From Entoloma clypeatum (taxonomy: Eukaryota; Basidiomycota; Agaricomycetes; Agaricales; Entolomataceae): DNA of 64,000 nucleotides. The DNA is taken from positions 3,658,001 through 3,722,000 of the forward strand of contig OY751486.1 in assembly GCA_963565915.1 (NCBI GenBank), written 5' to 3'. Shown piece by piece: positions 21,601 through 32,400 of the stretch. The translations under genes and the position numbers were made by a program. The first letter of the stretch is position 1; the number at the start of each line of letters is the position of its first letter. Under the pieces are notes generated by a model that was not told the DNA's origin, searched no databases, and saw only the letters and a list, made by a program, of their open reading frames with translations.

Positions 21601-21919
21601 TACTGAGTTGATGTTTCTCTACCAGAGAGCGGTCAATGAAGGAGCTGGTCACTCCGCTATCGAGGAGAGCTCTTTGGGAAAGGGTATTCTTAGTATCCGT
21701 TGTCTCCAGAACAACATCTAGTTCAATAGTATTGTCGGAGCTGTCGGAGGCCAGGATGTATTTTTTTGGAAGTTGTCGTTCCCATTTTCGGAGTTGGGGT
21801 AGGTGTAGGTGTGGCTGAGGGTTCATTCTGCACCAAGTCATAGGGAGAAGAAGTAAAATCTGATTCATCTATAGACAAGGAAGCATAACAATTGCTAATG
21901 GACAATGAGGGCACACCAT
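21596..21919 (-). pseudogene. gypsy B1 protease
   Basis: Retropepsin block: KWERQLPKKYILASDSSDN, ELDVVLETTDTKN, LSQRALLDSGVTSSFIDRSL with catalytic DSG kept. The downstream flap region is deleted (joined to RT near 21,560). The homologous block in gypsy B2 reads LNSGATESFI. Confidence 0.8.
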
Positions 21920-22147
21920 TCACTTGTTGTTGGGGGAAAAATCCTCTTGCTTGTCTTCCGCTTGCTCTGACACTCCGACAATGTCAGAGGTAGACGCCAC
22001 TGCATCTTTAGCAGCCAGTTGGTCCATCATGTACTCCTCCTGTTTGTCTGACATCATGAATCGGACATTGAATCGGAGCAGACACTCACAATTGAAATGA
22101 CCAGTCTTACCACATCTGAAGCACATGTTGGTGTTCTTACCCCTAAC

Positions 22148-24061
22148 CATCGCCTCTTGACTGCTACCACCATGTGCACAGCCACCAGTGGAGCCAACAC
22201 CTCGCTTTATCCCCACATCGCACGACATCCAGCACTCTGATTGGTATCAAAACACTCTCCAGGCCTCCTCCCTGTCATTGTTTATACAATGGCATTGAGA
22301 TCAGGCCGATCCAGAGGTCGGGGGGGTCTAGGGAGGGGGGGGCACCTGCTCCCTCTCGTGCTCCAACTCCCAGCCTTTTGCAACAGGATGAATCCATGTG
22401 GAGTGAACTCCCCCAGGGGCCGTCCGCTCTCTCTAGCATGACCAACTGGCGCTAGGAAACCTCTGCTGAACATAATGCTCGCTTCCAAGCTGAAGCTCGT
22501 GCTCGCACTCCGCCATCTGCAAGTGTGTCCCATCAAGTCCAAAAGAAGGCCTGACAGGGGTCGAGCCCCGGCTTTCCCTCTCCCTCTCCTTCTCCTCTGT
22601 CCTCTCTTGAGTGAGTTACTGCCCTCTCGCCCCTCCTAGGATCCGTGGTTGAATGCCTGGATCAATTTCTTCAGAATAACTCCTCTGGCGCTGGGGCGGT
22701 TCCCAACAGTGTCGGCATTGAAGCAGCCACCCAGGTCTTTGGCTATCTGGTAGAGTGGGTGAGTAAACCCGAGACTCTCCAACATTTTTGTGACAATCCA
22801 GATGCGAAGGACCTTTTTGGTCCTGTCTACCAACACATGGCGATGAAGTTTAATGCCATTGGCCTTTACATCCCGGCGGAAGCTGTGGCTGCTTTGCCTC
22901 CCCCTCCCCCTCCTCTGACATGTCGGCCCCCCCGACCCCCTCCTCCTCAACCTCCTCCCCCCACTGCCCCTGCGGCGGCGCCGGTTAATCTGCTGCTGGT
23001 GCTGCTACAGGTGGTGGTGCCATGGACCTGGACATGGAACCCCCCAGACCAAACTGTGCCCCTGCTGGCCCCCCTGGCCCTCCCCCCTCCAGTCGCAAGA
23101 GGCCACCCCATGCTGCTCAGGCACCTAGTGGCCCCCCGCCTCCTCCTCCCCCTGTGAACCCCCAACCTGGGCGGAACACACCTCCTGTTGCTAGGCGTTG
23201 CCCTTACAACACGTCCAACGGCCCCTCACGCCGCTCACATGCACCATCTATTTCAACATCTGGGACTTCCAAACTGGCTCCCAGATGAAGACATTTGTCA
23301 ACCGCTCCCTAAACTTGGGGACGATGGTCTGCTTCTTTCAAAAGGCCTCCATGAAGATTGGTATGCCTCTCTGCACCCGCTGCTGTTCGTGGGGACATAA
23401 CACAAACTTCTGCAACTCCACGCGCGTATTCTGCCCCATTTGTAGGGGTCCTCACCATGAAGAAAACCATCGCTCTCTTGCCACCTGCTGCAAGGGATGC
23501 CCTGATGTGAACCCTCCCGTTCCTCCCACCGCCGAGGGGACTCCTTGTCCTCACAACACTCATTGCAAGAACTGCAGCAAACCTCATGCTGCCAACTCTC
23601 CACGCTGTCAGTTTTGGCAGCACCGTTTTGACTGGGGCTGGATCATGGCCCGATATTCGAGGGGCGAGCCATCTGGGCTCGACCTCCATGTATGTCCCTT
23701 GACCGGGGAAACCGGTACTCATCAGAAAGCCCCTGCCTCTGGCCGCGGCCACGATGATGGGGAGGTGTGAACTGGTCATGGGGACGCTTAAAGTCATACT
23801 CCCCTCAAGGAGTATACAGCTACATGTATCACATCTCTCTCTACATATCATGTTACTTTTGGTGTATGCTCTCCTCTGTATTCCTTTGATTGCATCTTAT
23901 CGCTGTACTGTCTTTTCTATTTTTTGGACATTTCTGTGCTAGCCCACATGCACGTTAAAATTCTTTACTGCCGACTTGTAGTAGTAGGTGACCGGACTGC
24001 CCTCAGGGTACTGGTATATAAATTGTTGACTCAAAAAAAAAAAAAAAAAAAAAAAAAAAGA
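22148..24061 (+). mobile_element. ORF1-only non-LTR element, copy 1
   Basis: Begins CATCGCCTCTTGA, ends with an A tract (24,033-24,059), and is flanked by a 15-bp duplication GTTCTTACCCCTAAC (22,133-22,147 and 24,062-24,076): the hallmarks of target-primed reverse transcription. It codes only for a gag-like zinc-knuckle protein; no endonuclease or RT is present in 1.9 kb. Copy 2 (58,300-60,597) starts at the same base, so this is a full-length unit and not a 5'-truncated LINE. Copy 1 lacks about 370 bp present in copy 2. Confidence 0.9.
22645..23770 (+). pseudogene. LINE ORF1-like zinc-knuckle protein, copy 1
   Basis: N-terminal domain ECLDQFLQNNSSGAGAVPN, FGYLVEWVSKPETLQHF, then a long Pro-rich linker. 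The C-terminal nucleic-acid-binding part has three Cys/His clusters: CTRCCSWGHNTNFCN, CPICRGPHHEENHRSLATCC and CPHNTHCKNCSKPHAANSPRC, typical of fungal LINE ORF1 proteins. The N-terminal domain and knuckle part are in different frames in this copy (frameshifts near 22,990 and 23,190). Two stop codons upstream (22,453 and about 22,552) are shared with copy 2, so the upstream frame is probably not translated from the ATG at 22,289. Confidence 0.75.
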
Positions 24062-24269
24062 GTTCTTACCCCTAACGCAAGAGGCATCAATGTCCATCAC
24101 ATTGGGGTCGCGGACAGTCGGAGCTGGAGCAACAACTGTGGGAGGTGCATGCGGAATATAGGGGATGAAAGGTTGGGGAAAGACAGATCCTGCTGCTGCC
24201 TTCGGTGCAGTCGGAGCAGCATGGAAAGGGTTAGGATGTGTCAGAACTGTGGACTTGAAAGCTTTATTG

Positions 24270-24581
24270 ATCTACTGCTCTTCCTCCATTGTTACTCTTC
24301 AACAAGCTCAGTACTATGTCACAGCTCTGACATCATCCGACCACTTCCACGTTAGCATGTCCCTCACCGAGATCTCTCTGAGAACCTCCCCACCTCCAAC
24401 CTCTCCTCCAACCTCCTGAAATTAGGACACCTTATCCATCACAGCGGCGCAACACATACATTGAAGCCACGTCCCTCCCCTTCATTGTTCCTCCACATTT
24501 CCAGAGTTCCGCTCTGGTCTCAGTCCTACATCTGACCTCCGACGGACTCCGATGAAGCTCCGACGTTTCACCTACTTAACA
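24270..24581 (+). repeat. LTR-A fragment, 3' part
   Basis: Matches the last ~325 bp of the gypsy A1 LTR, from ATCTACTGCTCTTCC to CACCTACTTAACA. Pairs with 17,108-17,390 across gypsy B1. Confidence 0.85.
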
Positions 24582-24679
24582 GTCATCAAGAACGGGAATA
24601 GCAATCAAAGAAGTGATTGAGGACATGTTTATTTTTAAAAGAAACAGTGGTCAGCAAATATCCAAGAGCAATTTAAACC

Positions 24680-25143
24680 AGTGGGTCTTGCCCAATGGCG
24701 CTCCTTCATGCCCAACAGCCCTCACTCACCACACCAAACAGCCCTCACTCATGCCCAATAGCGTCAAATCATGGTCAACTGCTGGCACTCACACCCAACG
24801 GTGCCCCTTCGCACCGAATGACCTCAACTCATGCCCAACAATGTCGACTCATGCCTAACAGTGTTGAATCATGGTCAACTGCCAGCACTCATGCCTAAGG
24901 GCCCCCCTTCGCACCCAATGATCTCAACTCATGCCCAACGGCCCTCACTCATGCCCAAGGGCCCCCTTCGCACCCAACTGCCGCCACTCGCACCCAATGC
25001 CCAACAGCCTCCACTCATGCCCAACTTCCCCCTTTTGTGCCCAATGGCCCCCCTTCATGCCCAACGGTGTCTACTCACACCCAACTGCCCCCCTTCATGC
25101 CCAATGGCCCCCCTTTGCGCCCAACGGCATCGACTTGTGCCTA
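24680..25143. repeat. ~20-bp minisatellite, orientation 2
   Basis: Tandem degenerate copies of CTCATGCCCAATGGCCCCC/CTCATGCCCAACAGC, the reverse complement of the unit at 16,370-16,870. The two arrays face each other across the gypsy B1/LTR-A block. Confidence 0.85.
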
Positions 25144-25804
25144 GTGTTTAAGGGTTCAGTCCAGTCTGGTTTTTTGATCCAAAAAGGATAGGACTGGAGA
25201 CCAGACTGGTCTTTCGTGGTATTCAAAAGGAAAAAAAAACCGGACTGAACTGCTATAAACTGGTCTTGGTTGATCCACATGGTGAGACCAAACTGGTTTG
25301 AACCAGTTTAAACTGGTCTGCAACAAAAAATCAGCCGCAGTAGGTATACTCACCTACCACAGTGTTTTTTTTGAGTTTTTTAATATATTTGATGATCCTT
25401 TGGCATAAAATAAAATTCCAAAAAAAGCCGAGGTAGGTAGAGGGAGGAGCTCTTTACACTCCCCCACGGCCTCCAGCGGAATCCAAGCGGAATCCACCTG
25501 GAATTTTTGGAGGCCAATTTGGCTGTAAATGGCCTTTGGAATCTGTGCGGAGTCTGAATGGATTCCGCACAGAATGACATTCTGCTCAGAATTTCCAGCT
25601 GGAATTGCCTCAAATTCCGAGCAGAACCTGCAGGGAATCTACAAGGTTTCTGCTCAGAACCCGTTCGAGGTCCAGCACATCCACTGACCGATGCTCGGCA
25701 ACTGCCAAGTGTTGATCAATGCTGTCTCATTGTGACCACCAGTGACCACCACTCTCTTCCCCTCACCACCACCACCCTCTTGTTGGCCTCTCCCTCCTCG
25801 CCAC
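25144..25804. other. no gene; short AAACTGGTY-rich repeat at its left end
   Basis: 25,145-25,325 is rich in ACTGG/CCAGT words and small palindromes (AAACTGGTTTGAACCAGTTT). Its start, CTAGTGTTTAAGGGTTCAGTC, resembles 27,255-27,280 (CTAGTGTTTGAAGGTCCAGTC), so both may be copies of one small repeat. The rest (25,326-25,804) shows nothing recognisable. Confidence 0.4.
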
Positions 25805-25864
25805 TAAATTAAATTTAGATAATTATTCTTAAAAAATTTAACGCATTTTTATCATCAATTATAA

Positions 25865-26161
25865 GTTTATTTTAAGTTCACGTGAAATTCACTAACTATA
25901 AATACAAATATTTATAATGATATTTTAAATAGTTTAAGTACACTAAAAACTTCTTCTATATCAATGTATAATACAGAAACTTTATTAGAAGGGAATTCTA
26001 TGTATACAAAGTTATTAAAAAACTGATTATTAATTACTTCATTATTATCATTAATAATTGGAACTGTAGTAGGATTAGCTCAAACTAGAATCAAAAGATT
26101 ATTAGCGTATAGTACAATATCTCATATTGGATTTATATTATTAGCTTTAGCTATAAATACT
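25865..26161 (+). pseudogene. nad2: nad2 internal fragment (mitochondrial origin)
   Basis: NADH dehydrogenase subunit 2, a complex I membrane subunit. Reading with mitochondrial code gives [38 protein letters not shown] and ILLALAINT, the conserved transmembrane core of nad2. TGA codons at 25,883-25,885 and 26,024-26,026 are both in frame and sit at Trp positions, so in the nucleus the fragment cannot be translated. It is cut at 26,161, where cox1 sequence begins. Confidence 0.85.
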
Positions 26162-26418
26162 GCGTTTTTATCTGAAGAAAAATAAGGTAAAACATACCAA
26201 GGATTATTATTACATTTACTTTGGTTTGCGAAAATATCAAAGATAATATAACCAAATAATACAGTAGCTATAACAGATATTAATGATCCAAAACTTGATA
26301 CTGTATTCCATCCTGTATATGCATCAGGATAATCTGGCCCATCAACCATTAAAGGTAAACCACCTTCTTTAGTTAAATTGTACAAATAATTTAAATATTC
26401 TGATTTTTTATTTGACAT
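26162..26418 (-). pseudogene. cox1: cox1 C-terminal fragment (mitochondrial origin)
   Basis: The frame contains DYPDAYTGWNTVSSFGSLIS and VIATVLFGYIIFDIF, the last transmembrane region of cytochrome c oxidase subunit 1. The preceding residues (MSNKKSEYLNYLYNLTKEGG) are not the usual GMPRRI context. The 3' exon may have been copied behind a different N-terminus, as happens with mobile-intron exon duplications, or the junction may be a rearrangement made at integration. Confidence 0.75.
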
Positions 26419-26462
26419 AGAGGGGGTTAAATCTATAAATCTAAATTAAATATAATTATTTA

Positions 26463-26796
26463 TTAGATAGATTTATTATAAGAAGTAGCTATATCCATTA
26501 AAGTATTTTCACTTACACCAATAAGTGGTACTATTATTAAGAACCATGCAAAATCAAAAGCAGTAGCAATTTGACCTATAGAAACATAAGGTTCAGTAGA
26601 ATGTCGACTACCAATCCACATTAAAATTATGAAATCTACTACAAAGAACCAGAAGAATAATTTCATAGCTGGTCTAAAAGTTGAACCTCTAACTCTAGAT
26701 AAATCTGTTAAAGGTAATATTAATAGAATTAATAATGAACCAAACATTGCTACTACTCCTAATAATTTATTAGGTATTGATCTTAATATTGCCCTG
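26463..26796 (-). pseudogene. cob: cob C-terminal fragment (mitochondrial origin)
   Basis: Cytochrome b of complex III, C-terminal 110 residues: AILRSIPNKLLGVVAMFGS, LLILLILPLTDLSRVRGS, FRPAMKLFFWFFVVDFIILM and IGQIATAFDFAWFLIIVPLI, ending at a TAA near 26,463. The N-terminal heme-binding helices are absent. The upstream edge at about 26,796 passes into GC-rich unrelated sequence. Confidence 0.9.
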
Positions 26797-27254
26797 CTGC
26801 TTGTGAGAACACCCCTGATATGTCGGCACAATGGGGACCCAGGTAAGCCCACCCCATGCCCTGGCCACACTCAACACTGACCATGACCCATGTTGACGCC
26901 TCGCCACCACCACGGCTGCCGCTATACACAAAGCCACCCCCTGCCTCTCAATGCCTTGCCACCACCCTAGGCTATCAGTGCCTGACGAGTCAGAAAGCGG
27001 CCCCCACGGTAAGCCCAACTCACCACAGTCACCCCCCAATGACTGTCCACCCCCAATGTTCACACTGGGGCCCATGATGCCACATCTAGGTGGTGTGCAC
27101 CCACCTCCTCTGCCCTTCCCCTCAACCTGGGTGACGACAGCGTCACCGCTCACCATCACCATTGGCCACCAATAGCTGACAAATTGGCACCCGGTAAGCC
27201 CAACTCACTGCAGCCACCCCCATTGACTGATCACCCCCCATATCCACTCCTGGG
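26797..27254. repeat. GC-rich imperfect tandem repeat
   Basis: GGTAAGCCCA recurs at about 26,842, 27,008 and 27,193, each followed by similar CACCCCC and CTGGGGCCCA blocks (best between the last two copies, about 185 bp apart). No coding motif recognised. Confidence 0.55.
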
Positions 27255-27368
27255 GCCCACTAGTGTTTGAAGGTCCAGTCTCAAAGACCTAGGACTGGTA
27301 TTGAACCAGACCAATGTGAACTGGTGAGAGACCAGACCACCTATGAGCTGCACAACAGGTTCATACCA

Positions 27369-27734
27369 TGTTACGGACTTACCGGTTTGTATGCTACGCA
27401 CTTTTCCCTTGCATCGTACCTTCGTCATTTCTTTGACTCATCGGACCGCTTATTCATTTACCTTTACTCTACCATTCTCCTTTAGTATACTTCGCTCCCG
27501 CGCTGACTCGCACTCCGCAGTCGTCTGACTCACTTCGCACTGCCTTCCGCAGTTACTGACTCATCCGCACTGCCTTCCGCAGCTACTGACTCACTCGCTA
27601 CCGCTCGTAGCCAGTACTATATAAACCCCATGTACCATAGCTACATTCCCTAGATTTAGCAATCACTTTGCTCTTCGCCTTTCCACTTCCTGCATACTCT
27701 GCCCGAACCTTGGAACGGTTTGTTAAGCATAACA
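27369..27734 (+). repeat. gypsy C1 5' LTR
   Basis: 366 bp, TGTTACGGACTTACC...GCATAACA. TATATAAA at 27,618-27,625 and the R start AGATTTAGCAA at 27,652-27,662, 34 nt apart as in C2. Confidence 0.95.
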
Positions 27735-27736
27735 AG

Positions 27737-27747
27737 TTGCTAAATCT
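27737..27747 (+). promoter_or_regulatory. gypsy C1 self-priming primer-binding site
   Basis: TTGCTAAATCT, 2 nt after the LTR, exact complement of AGATTTAGCAA at 27,652-27,662. Confidence 0.8.
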
Positions 27748-28525
27748 TGTTAGGTTCGCCCAGAGCGAAGAGAGCAACTACCAGACGAGTCAAGACGTCG
27801 CGCTTCTTTGAAGACTTCACCAGTAACCCATTCAGCACGCCAGAAGCCCGACAGGAGGAGCTAAGTCCTCGAGACAGTATCGATTTTACGCTTATCCAGC
27901 AGTACATCGAATCGGAGATCCGTCGCATCCTACAGCAGGTGCTTGACAAAGAACTAGACAACGACGAGCATCGCCCCCACAGCGAGATAGCAGAGAGCAT
28001 CCATCTTGCTCGGCAACACCAGATCGCGTGTTACAACGCCCGACAGAACGAACTCGAAAGCTTTCGCGTTCAAGAAGGACCTCAGACAGGTCGGATCACA
28101 GAGATCAGAGAGTTTATCGGTGTCCAGACAACCGTTATCAGAAGATTGATTAGGACGCTCACATCGAGACGTCCCAGAGCCACATCATCACGTCTTACTC
28201 GAAGCAGCAGATCTACGCCCACTTCACCATCGAAGAACAACAGACCGAGTACAACCGCTGGGCACGAAACGAGAGACTTGACCCCTTCTCGAGACCAACA
28301 GACGCGCAGGAACAGAGATTCCTTAGAGATTTACAGAGGAAATACCCCGAACGTTTTGCCACCGATTCCGCCGACGAGTCCCCTGACGAATTTACTTTTG
28401 ACTCCGCGCAGTCAGATATCGAACAGACGCCTAGAACAGGGACTCATTTTCAATCCTTACCTGTATCCCGAACCCCATCTTCATCCCAACAACCCGACTC
28501 CTCTTCTCCTCCGCAGACTCTAAAC

Positions 28526-29392
28526 ATGGCAGAAGCTCCGGCTGTACAAACAATGGATACATCCAAGATCATCAAGGATCCCGGGATGTTCAAGGACAGA
28601 TACACCTTTGACGAGTGGTGGAAAGCCACCAAACTATACATCAGGTTCCAAAAGAGCCTCACAGACGATCAGAAGATTCTTGCGGTGTTATCCCGCATGA
28701 TGGAAGGGTCCGGCAGACACTGGGCCAGTAACAAGTTAGACGCTCTTACCGCTGACAACGAGAACATCACCTGGCTAGGTTTTTCCGATGATATCACCAC
28801 ATGATTCTCCATCGCCAACAAGTCCGTTGCTGCCAAAGCGAGACTCGAAGTCCTGAAACAAGAGAAACGCACTGTTGATGAGTTCTTGGATGAATTTGAA
28901 GAACTCTTGGGACTGTCAAACCTTGGCGAAGAAACTGGGAAATACATCCTAGAGAAAAACGTCAACCGCAGAATCTCTGAACAAGTGGCTAGCGATGGCA
29001 AGACGTACACCGATTACGCAAAGGAGATCCGAAACAAGGGACGACAGATGGAAGGACACGCACTGGTCATCCGAGGTGGCGGCGACATGCGCACCGGATC
29101 GGGTACCACTTATGGTGGTCAGGGCAAAGCCATGGAGATCGACAAAGCAGGAGTAGCCCGTTGCTACAACTGTCAGCGCTTCGGTCATCTGGCTAAAGAC
29201 TGTAGCGCTCCAAAGAAGAAAGATGGTCGCAAGTGTTTCAACTGTGACCAAGAAGGCCATATCGCGCGCAACTGCCGCAAGCCGAAGAAGAACTCCGGAA
29301 GGGTTAGGAAGGTGTCCGAGGAAGATGCCGAGAAGGATGAAACCACAATCTTAGAAGCCGACGAGAAGGATTTTCCCGAAGGGTCCGATTAA
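28526..29392 (+). pseudogene. gypsy C1 gag
   Basis: ATG at 28,526 ([20 protein letters not shown]), the first ATG after an 874-nt ATG-free leader. Capsid region ([32 protein letters not shown]) and two zinc knuckles, [14 protein letters not shown] and [18 protein letters not shown] at 28,802-28,804 replaces the CGA of the intact C2 gag, giving a 92-aa truncated product. Confidence 0.95.
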
Positions 29393-29442
29393 ACGACGCT
29401 AAGTCGCGACCCTTATCTATTAAACGGACTTGCTTGCCTTGT

Positions 29443-32400
29443 ATGACTGCAGACAATAGAACCTATGTCATCCCTGCCAAGCGAGCCGCTGCGTCGACTA
29501 AGATTGTGAAGGGAGATAAACCTCCGAAAAGACGAGAAATCAGGCTGTTAGCGCAGCTCAAAACACGACGAGGACCAAAGGTTATCCGACCTGAGGTTGA
29601 CAGCGGATGTGAACGCACATGCATTCATCCCAGAATAGTATGCGAACAGACCTCCCCACGCGAGGAATACCACCCATAGCAATTCTAAATGCGGATGGAT
29701 CACCAAATCGACAACAGAAAGCGAGCCAACTTGCCGAAGTCAAACTGGATTTGGGAGCACATCAGGAAACCATGGAAGCAATGGTACTGGACATTGGGAG
29801 GACGGACATGCTCTTGGGACATGACTGGTTGGTACACCACAACCCCACAATCAATTGGACAACCGGCGCGGTAACATTTAACCGGTGCCCAACAACATGT
29901 CGAAGCAAACACTCAGATTTCAGGATTAACCCTAATGGTCGCAAACACCAGGTTCGCATGGTTGAAGTGCGCGACAAAGATGCACCCAAAAAGTCGGATC
30001 AGAAATGGAAGCCTGGAGACCCTATTTTGGAAGCTGTCACTCCCACACCACCTCCCACAACCAAACGACCCTCATATGTTGAACGATTTGCTCACCTCTT
30101 CAAAAAAGAGAACTTTGACAAGATCCCAAAGGAGAGGAAATGGGACCATGGTATCGAACTTACACCAGACGCACCAAAGGAACTAGGGGGAAATACATAT
30201 CCTATGACGCAAAAGGAACAAGAAGAATTGGACGCATTCATTGACGAGGGTCTAGCAACAGGAAAGATCCACCCGTCTAAATCCCCTTATGCCTCCCCTT
30301 GCTTCTTCATCAACAAGAAGGATGGCTCCAAATGATTGGTACAAGATTACCGCATGGTCAATAAATTCACGGTCAAAGACAAGTTCCCACTCCCACGAAT
30401 ATCCGATCTCTTGGACATACTGAAAGATGCGGTCTACTTCAATAAAATGGACATCATGTGGGGTTATAACAACGTCCGGATTAAGGAGGGCGATGAATGG
30501 AAAGCTGCCTTCCTCACCAGTCAAGGATTGTTCGAACCATTGGTCATGTTTTTTGGTCTTTGCAATTCCCCGGGAACGTTCTCCCGAATGATGGCTAGTC
30601 TATTCCAGGACCAGATCCGCTGACGTATCTGCGTGATCTACATGGATGACATCGTGGTTATCGGTAAAACCAAGGAAGAACTCGCGCAAAACACTGAAGA
30701 AATCCTACAGATCCTATCGGACAATGATTTGTTCCTAAAGGAGAAGAAGTGTTTATGGGAAGTAACGAAATGTCCTATATTGGGATATGTGGTTGGTGAG
30801 GGACGTGTCGAGATGGAAACTGAGAAGGTGGATACAATTCGAAACTGGCAAGCACCCACATCAAAAAAAGGAAGTTCAGAAGTTCCTTGGATTTGCTAAC
30901 TTCTATCGACGATTTATTGAAGGGTACTCAAACATCGCAAAACCTCTCACCGCGCTCACAGGCGGTACGGCATTTACTTGGGGACCAACAGAGCAGCAAG
31001 CTTTTGAAGGTCTCATACGGGCAATTACATCGGCGCCGGTCTTGGCATTACCGAAACCAGAGGGACAGTTCAGGGTTGAAACCGATGCATCGGGCTATGC
31101 AATTGGAGCAGTACTCTCTCAGAAGCAAAACGACAAATGGCACCCCATCGCGTTCTTGTCGCGGACCATGTCCGCGGCCGAACAGAATTACGAGATATAC
31201 GACAAGGAACTCCTGGCAGTCGTGGAAGCATTAAAAGATTGGAGACACTATCTGCTCGAAGCCAGGGAACGTTTTGAAATCTTGACCGATCACAAGAACC
31301 TGGAATATTTCCGTCACCCTCAGGACCTGAATCAACGACAGCGACGCTGGAAAATGAAGTTACAAGACTATGACTTCGAATTACGGCATGTGCCCGGCAA
31401 GACCAATGCGAAAGCGGACATCCTGTCACGCTTACCCTGGTATGAAGCGGAACTCGAACCACAGGACAGTGACCAGATGCTCAAGGAAGGACTATTCTTG
31501 AAACGGTTGGAATCAGAAGATGTGGTACAAATGGAGATGTTCACAGAGGAACAATTCTTTGAAGGGGGTGAAACATCTGATTCCATCAAAATTGGAAACG
31601 TCACAACCATTGAAAATCCGTGGATCGCACGCATCAAGGGTTCAAACCGCATGGAGACAGAAGTAGCCCAGGGTCTAAAGAAGAATCCTCATTGGTATCA
31701 ACAGGAAAACGGCATCACATATGCAGGCGAACGAGTCTATGTCCCGCCAGATCCACAATTACGACAAGAATTGATGTTCGAGTCACACGATGCACCAGTG
31801 GCCGGACATCCAGGACAGTACCGGACACATGAACTCCTCACTCGCACCTACTGGTGGCCTACCATACTGCATGATGTGAAGAAGTACGTGAAGGGTTGCG
31901 ACACTTGTCAATGCAACAAGATTAACCGACAAAAGCGACATGCTCCGCTTCATCCCCATGCAGCACCAAGTCACCCATGGGAAGACATAGGAATCGACGT
32001 TGTGGGACCGATACCAGAATCTGATGGAAAAAACGCGATTCTGGTCATCACGGATAGACATTCGAAGATGCTTCACCTCATTCTGACAACCGTGGAACTA
32101 TCGGCTGAAGGATTAGCCAAGATCTATCGGGATCAGATATGGAAGCTTCATGGGATCCCCAAGAAGATCATCAGCGACAGGGGACCGCAGTTCGCCGCGA
32201 AGTTCATGGAGATACTCTGCCGCATGTTAGGGATCAAGAGGAACCTGTCCACCGCATACCACCCACAGACTGATGGACAGGCCGAGCGATCGCATCAGGA
32301 AACAGAAGCATTCTTACGAAACTTTGTCAACCACTTGCAGGATGATTGGGCTGAATGGATCGCAATCGCAGAGTTCCAGTACAATGACAAAGAACATCAG

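Larger units (their letters stand above)
17391..24269 (-). mobile_element. gypsy B1: Ty3/gypsy chromovirus, decayed and interrupted
   Basis: Minus-strand element lacking its 5' LTR. Order in the minus direction: gag N-terminus (24,269-24,062), LINE insertion, gag knuckle, protease, RT, RNase H, integrase (interrupted by a 1.3-kb insertion), chromodomain, polypurine tract AGAGGGGGGG, and the start of its 3' LTR. Frameshifts and deletions throughout. Same family as gypsy B2 at 56,024-61,530. Confidence 0.85.
21920..24269 (-). pseudogene. gypsy B1 gag, split by a LINE
   Basis: Two pieces, 24,269-24,062 and 22,147-21,920, belong together: AIKAFKSTVL...RDPNVMDIDASRVRGKN and then NTNMCFRCGKTGHFNCEC (CCHC knuckle) with a Gln/Glu-rich tail. 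The gypsy B2 gag has the same order (MDIDTSRVKGKNANACFRCNKTGHFSCEC region). The N-terminal capsid half is missing; LTR-A sequence begins at 24,270. The codons VRGKN at the split are duplicated by the LINE target-site duplication. Confidence 0.85.
25805..26796. other. nuclear mitochondrial DNA segment (NUMT), rearranged
   Basis: A sharply AT-rich block of about 1 kb between GC-richer nuclear sequence. It joins parts of three mitochondrial genes: nad2 on plus, and a cox1 C-terminus and cob C-terminus on minus. The nad2 part reads open only if TGA codes for Trp, as in fungal mitochondria. Edges are approximate. Confidence 0.9.

Noticed and set aside
22607..22640. Tiny intron in the LINE (GTGAGT...CCTAG)
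   Set aside because: About 30 nt is below workable fungal intron size, and a retrotransposed RNA would have lost it.
24033..24059. A26 tract as assembly artefact
   Set aside because: It lies between a LINE 3' end and an exact 15-bp target duplication, and copy 2 has the matching tract.
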